A DNA stretch of 18,121 nucleotides from an uncultured Lachnospiraceae bacterium (GTDB taxonomy: Bacteria > Bacillota > Clostridia > Lachnospirales > Lachnospiraceae), in the NCBI GenBank assembly GCA_910588405.1, contig CAJUPT010000063.1:1-18121 (forward strand), given 5' to 3'. Both the position numbers and the translations under genes were made by a program. This document shows positions 15,081 through 18,121 of this stretch, one piece after another. Every line of letters begins with the position of its first letter. The stretch's first letter is position 1. The notes beneath the pieces are model-generated. The model was given only the letters and a program-made list of their open reading frames with translations. It did not search any database and had not been told where the DNA came from.

Positions 15081-16069
15081 GCCCTGGCACCTCCTCTGCG
15101 TATCCGCGGGTCGATAAACCCATACAGGATGTTCGCAATCAGATTTCCGCCAAAGACAAACAGCGCGCTGATCACCGTAATACCCAAAAGCAGCGGCACG
15201 TCGCTGCCAAGCCCCGCCGTCACGGCCGCCTGCCCAAGTCCCGGATAGGAGAAGGTCTGTTCCACCAGCACGGAGCCGCCGAAAATCTCGCTGATCGAAG
15301 CAAACTGCAGCGTAAGCGCCGGCAGCAGTACATTCCGAAGCCCGTGGTTTTTCACAATGTCAAATGTGCTCTCGCCCCTCGCACGGGCAAACAGTACATA
15401 GTCGCTCTCCATAATCTCCACCATCTTTTCCCGGGTATGCAGCGTGATATTGGCAATCCCGGTAATGCTTAAGGTGATGGCCGGCAAAATGGCATGCTGA
15501 ATCCGATCCGCAATGGTCACGCCGCTGGCCTCCACGCCGATGGGGACGCTCAAGCCAATCGGAAGCACCTTCAGCCATACCGCGAAAACCATCAAAAGCA
15601 CCAGCGCCAGCCAAAAGGCAGGGGTGCTGGCGATCAGCAGGGAATACCCTTTGATCGCCTTGTCCAGGATACTGCCTTCCCACAGCCCTGCCAGAATGCC
15701 TAAAACGAATCCCACGATCCCGGATATCACCCAGGCGATGGCCATCAGCCAGAGAGAATTGACCAGCTTCACACCGATCACCCTGGCCACCGGCTGGCGG
15801 TACAGCAGGGACACCCCCATATCCCCCCTGAAAAAATCGCCTGCCCAGTTTAAAAACCGTTCCACCGGCGGTTCGCCCACGCCCCAGTAAGCTTCCAGCT
15901 TCGCGATCTGCTCCTGGCTCATGGAACCAAGGGCTGCCTGCCCGATATTCGCCTGCAATGGATCAAGGGGCGAAACCGAAACCAAGACAAATGCCGCCAG
16001 GCTCACAAAAAACACCAGCAAAACCATCCTGACCGCCTGTTTTCCTACAAAAATAAAATGTTCTTTCAC
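15077..16069 (-). CDS. Importer permease, DppB/OppB/NikB-like
   Basis: The 330-residue permease has an N-terminal span (about 12-32) followed by an extracellular region with VSPLDPLQANIG and GDMGVSLLYRQPV. Next come the core spans, the EAA loop YVLFARARGESTFDIVKNHG, and the family ending SYPGLGQAAVTA then GFIDPRIR. The start is GTG at 16069 with AAGGAGA upstream; no in-frame ATG gives an intact first span. It follows the binding-protein gene by 45 bases without a terminator and overlaps the next permease by four. Confidence 0.93.
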   Translation of the reverse strand: MKEHFIFVGKQAVRMVLLVFFVSLAAFVLVSVSPLDPLQANIGQAALGSMSQEQIAKLEAYWGVGEPPVERFLNWAGDFFRGDMGVSLLYRQPVARVIGVKLVNSLWLMAIAWVISGIVGFVLGILAGLWEGSILDKAIKGYSLLIASTPAFWLALVLLMVFAVWLKVLPIGLSVPIGVEASGVTIADRIQHAILPAITLSITGIANITLHTREKMVEIMESDYVLFARARGESTFDIVKNHGLRNVLLPALTLQFASISEIFGGSVLVEQTFSYPGLGQAAVTAGLGSDVPLLLGITVISALFVFGGNLIANILYGFIDPRIRRGGARA

Positions 16070-16114
16070 GAGATCGTTTTCTCCTTAATAACAGTTAGAT
16101 ACCCTGCATTGTAT

Positions 16115-17794
16115 TTATTCCCAGTACCACTGATCCACATTATTTACGATAGACCAGCCGTGCCCGTGGGGGTGCAGCTTCTGGTCTGCCACATGGAGGC
16201 TCTCATTAGCCCAGTACAGATGGTCGATGTTGCAGAGCCAGATCCAGGGAATATCCCCCTCCTGGGTAACGCCGGTGGCGCCGTCCCACTGGGCTTTCTG
16301 CCACAGCTCATAGGATTCCTCCAGGGACGTGGATGCCAGCGCTTCATCCATATACCGGTCTACCGTTTCATTGGAATAAGGAGAGTACTCTGCGCTTCCA
16401 TTCTCCAGCGTATGATACATATTGTAAAGCTCCATCGGCGTGTGGGCGCCCCAGCCCCACATCAGCGGCTCCGCCAATGCCCTTGTGTACGCCGTATCCC
16501 AGCCCACGCCTTCAATGGTGGTATCGATCCCCAGCGCCTTTAACTGGTTCTGGGTGTCGGCAGCCAGCGCCTGGCGGACAGAGTCGCCGGAGGAATACAT
16601 AATATTCAATTCCGCACGCACACCGTTTTTCTCCCGGATGCCGTCAGCGCCCACAACCCAGCCAGCCTCGTCCAGGAGCGCCGCCGCGGCTTCCGGGTCA
16701 TAGTCCACCTGCGCCTCGTCATTGTACCAGGGCATTTTATCGCAGACGCTGTATGCGGCCGTTCCGTGGCCGTCCAACACATTTTTAATCATTTCCTCCC
16801 TGTCGATGCCGATATTGATGGCCCTTCTGACACGCACATCGCTGGTGAAATCATTTCCCACCCTGTTTCCCTGCTCATCCGTAGATGCCGGTACTGCCGG
16901 AAGGTTAAAGCCTCTGTTGTCTACGGTCTCATAGGACAAAAGCCGGTATCCGTCGATGCTCTGCTCCGCATAGGAGGCCGCCGTGTATGCCAGATCCACC
17001 TGCCCGGCCATCGCCGCCGCATAAGCGGCATCCTCGTCCATAAAGACTACCGTAACTTTTTTCATCTTCGGCGCGTCCCCGTAATAATCAGGATTTGCCT
17101 CAAAGATAATCTGCTGCCCCTTGTCCCACTGCTTCATAATATAGCGGCCGGAACCGATGGGATGCTCCCCGTAATCCGGACCATAGGCATGCTCCGGCAC
17201 AATACCAACAATCGCCATGGTATAAGGCCAGATGGAATAGGGCTTTTCCATATGAAATTCCACCGTCGTATCGTTTGTGGCCACGGCCTCCTTCAGCATG
17301 GTAAAATCATTGACCGAGCTGCTCTCCTTCACCGTATTATAGGTAAATGCCACATCCTTTGCCGTCAGCGGCTCTCCGTCCGTAAATTTTACGTCGTCGC
17401 GGATTTTTACCGTCCAGGTCATGCCGTCCTCGCTGACCTGTATATCCGTCGCCAGATCATAGGCGATCCGCAGGTCTGTCGTGGTCACGGTCAGCGTGCT
17501 CTGGATCAGCGGCTCATGGACATGCTCTCCCGCTCCCCATCCGTAGGCAGGATTAAACCCGGATTCCGGCTCGGAATTCGGCCCCATCGCCACAATCACC
17601 GAATCCTTTTCCCCTGCCCCGGCTGCTTCTCCTGCTTCACCGCCCGACGGCTGCTGTTCTGATGCGGCCGCTGTGGTCCTGCCTGTCTGCGCCTGGTCTT
17701 TTCCGGTATCGCTCTGTTTTCCGACTCCGCATCCTGTTATGAGTAAAACGGACATTGCCGCCGCAAAGATTCTGCCGTACGTCCTTTTCTTCAT
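16115..17794 (-). CDS. Substrate-binding lipoprotein of peptide/nickel-class importer (SBP family 5)
   Basis: This 559-residue protein has a lipoprotein signal ending LLITGC (Cys 22) and a Gly/Ala/Gln-rich linker to about residue 62. An SBP_bac_5 fold follows, with the family markers LATDIQVSEDGMTWTVKIRD, FTDGEPLTAKDVAFTYN, HPIGSGRYIM and DVRVRRAINIGIDREEMI. The C-terminus has HPHGHGW (541-547), a short His cluster. The class binds peptides, nickel complexes or other chelates. I lean to a metal chelate or small peptide but cannot choose: the His cluster, the short HPY-less second ATPase and the gene order all occur in nickel-type clostridial systems. ATG 17794 follows AGGAGG. It is the first gene of the operon and is preceded by a structured leader. 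Confidence 0.93.
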   Translation of the reverse strand: MKKRTYGRIFAAAMSVLLITGCGVGKQSDTGKDQAQTGRTTAAASEQQPSGGEAGEAAGAGEKDSVIVAMGPNSEPESGFNPAYGWGAGEHVHEPLIQSTLTVTTTDLRIAYDLATDIQVSEDGMTWTVKIRDDVKFTDGEPLTAKDVAFTYNTVKESSSVNDFTMLKEAVATNDTTVEFHMEKPYSIWPYTMAIVGIVPEHAYGPDYGEHPIGSGRYIMKQWDKGQQIIFEANPDYYGDAPKMKKVTVVFMDEDAAYAAAMAGQVDLAYTAASYAEQSIDGYRLLSYETVDNRGFNLPAVPASTDEQGNRVGNDFTSDVRVRRAINIGIDREEMIKNVLDGHGTAAYSVCDKMPWYNDEAQVDYDPEAAAALLDEAGWVVGADGIREKNGVRAELNIMYSSGDSVRQALAADTQNQLKALGIDTTIEGVGWDTAYTRALAEPLMWGWGAHTPMELYNMYHTLENGSAEYSPYSNETVDRYMDEALASTSLEESYELWQKAQWDGATGVTQEGDIPWIWLCNIDHLYWANESLHVADQKLHPHGHGWSIVNNVDQWYWE

Positions 17795-18023
17795 TAAACT
17801 ATCCTCCTAATCGTAGTTCCGCAACTACCCTCCCATCGCTATGTGCACTTAGGGTCTGTTCTTTAGACCCTTACGTGCGATGCATGGAAAATAGTTAGCG
17901 GGTGTTTTTAGCCGCTTACTATTTTCCAGGAGCTTGTCCGGTTCGTTGCTGTTTTTCACAAACTATTTGATACTACCATCATTGCTTATAGATCGTCTTA
18001 GGTTTACCTTGGAGATTCTCCTT
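17795..18023 (-). promoter_or_regulatory. Structured 5' leader of the importer operon, class not recognised
   Basis: No gene is supported here. Hairpins in transcript order: a short GGAGAATCTCC element (18021-18011); a 42-base hairpin at 17927-17886, with GGAAAATAGT pairing to ACTATTTTCC and AGCGG to CCGCT; AGGGTCT/AGACCCT (17871-17851), extendable by GCAC/GTGC or alternatively enclosed by CATCGC/GCGATG; and GTAGTTgcggAACTAC (17828-17813), ending five bases before the AGGAGG of the binding-protein gene. The last hairpin is placed to affect ribosome access. I do not recognise the conserved cores of NiCo, cobalamin, T-box or other common riboswitches. Confidence 0.5.
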
Positions 18024-18029
18024 GATAAT

Positions 18030-18058
18030 ATTCTAACAAAGATAAAAAGGGCGCGCAA
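18030..18058 (-). promoter_or_regulatory. Probable promoter of the importer operon
   Basis: On the minus strand TTGCGC (18058-18053), a 17-base spacer and TAGAAT (18035-18030) form a plausible sigma-A promoter, giving a start near 18023. The TTGCGC is a partial match. Beyond it, 18059-18121 is low-complexity A/T-rich sequence with no gene seen. Confidence 0.5.
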
Positions 18059-18121
18059 CCCGGGTAGGGGGATGTTTTTTGCGATATTTTTTTCGGCAAA
18101 ACCAAAAAACTAAAGCTTGCG

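Noticed and set aside
16766..17662. Long plus-strand frame opposite the binding-protein gene (298 codons)
   Set aside because: It is the complement of a clear SBP_bac_5 gene, has no recognisable domain, and is of odd composition.
17834..17960. A plus-40-codon open frame on the minus strand through the leader (LLENSKRLKTPANYFP)
   Set aside because: No start codon with a ribosome site. An open run of this length is common by chance, and the bases are better explained by perfect inverted repeats.
17795..18023. NiCo or T-box leader class for the importer operon
   Set aside because: The conserved repeated G-rich core of NiCo and the T-box GGTGG element and AG bulge are not visible.

Overview
The window looks like a chromosomal segment of a Gram-positive anaerobe of the Clostridia, most likely a Lachnospiraceae-type gut bacterium. 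The reasons are strong AGGAGG-type ribosome binding sites, moderate base composition, compact operons with start/stop overlaps, and protein families typical of that group: VanR/VanS-like regulators, a dCache chemoreceptor, KtrAB with KdpDE, and a peptide/nickel-class ABC importer. The assignment rests on recall of protein families, not on a search.

Layout. (1) 1-2670, minus strand: a VanR-like response regulator, a VanS-like histidine kinase and the start of an ABC-2-type ATPase that runs off the left edge. Two sets of three VanR-like boxes with the same 11/12-base spacing lie upstream of the regulator and upstream of the ATPase. (2) 2683-3525: a decayed mobile patch with a broken Rpn/PD-(D/E)XK transposase-nuclease gene (plus) and a C-terminal tyrosine recombinase fragment (minus), separated by a terminator. 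(3) 3578-5721, minus: a complete methyl-accepting chemotaxis protein with a consensus promoter and its own terminator. (4) 5919-11618, plus: a potassium module of KtrB, KtrA, a 53-residue single-span membrane protein, the sensor kinase KdpD and the regulator KdpE, closed by a bidirectional terminator. (5) 11627-12565, minus: a secreted lipoprotein with a ComEC-like metallo-beta-lactamase fold. (6) 12666-18058, minus: a five-gene peptide/nickel-class ABC importer (binding lipoprotein, two permeases, two ATPases) behind a roughly 230-base leader rich in hairpins.

How they work together. The VanRS-like pair probably autoregulates and switches on the adjacent ABC transporter, as in envelope-stress or antimicrobial-peptide response modules; no vanH/A/X ligase genes are present. 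KtrB is the membrane K+ channel subunit, KtrA its nucleotide-gated cytosolic ring, and KdpD/KdpE are placed to control their expression; no kdpFABC pump is visible. The importer genes overlap or nearly abut and are probably one transcript starting near 18023.

The best candidates for something undescribed are the small membrane protein between KtrA and KdpD, the structured leader of the importer operon, and the duplicated VanR-box operators on a non-resistance ABC system. No tRNA, rRNA, CRISPR array or intact insertion sequence was seen.
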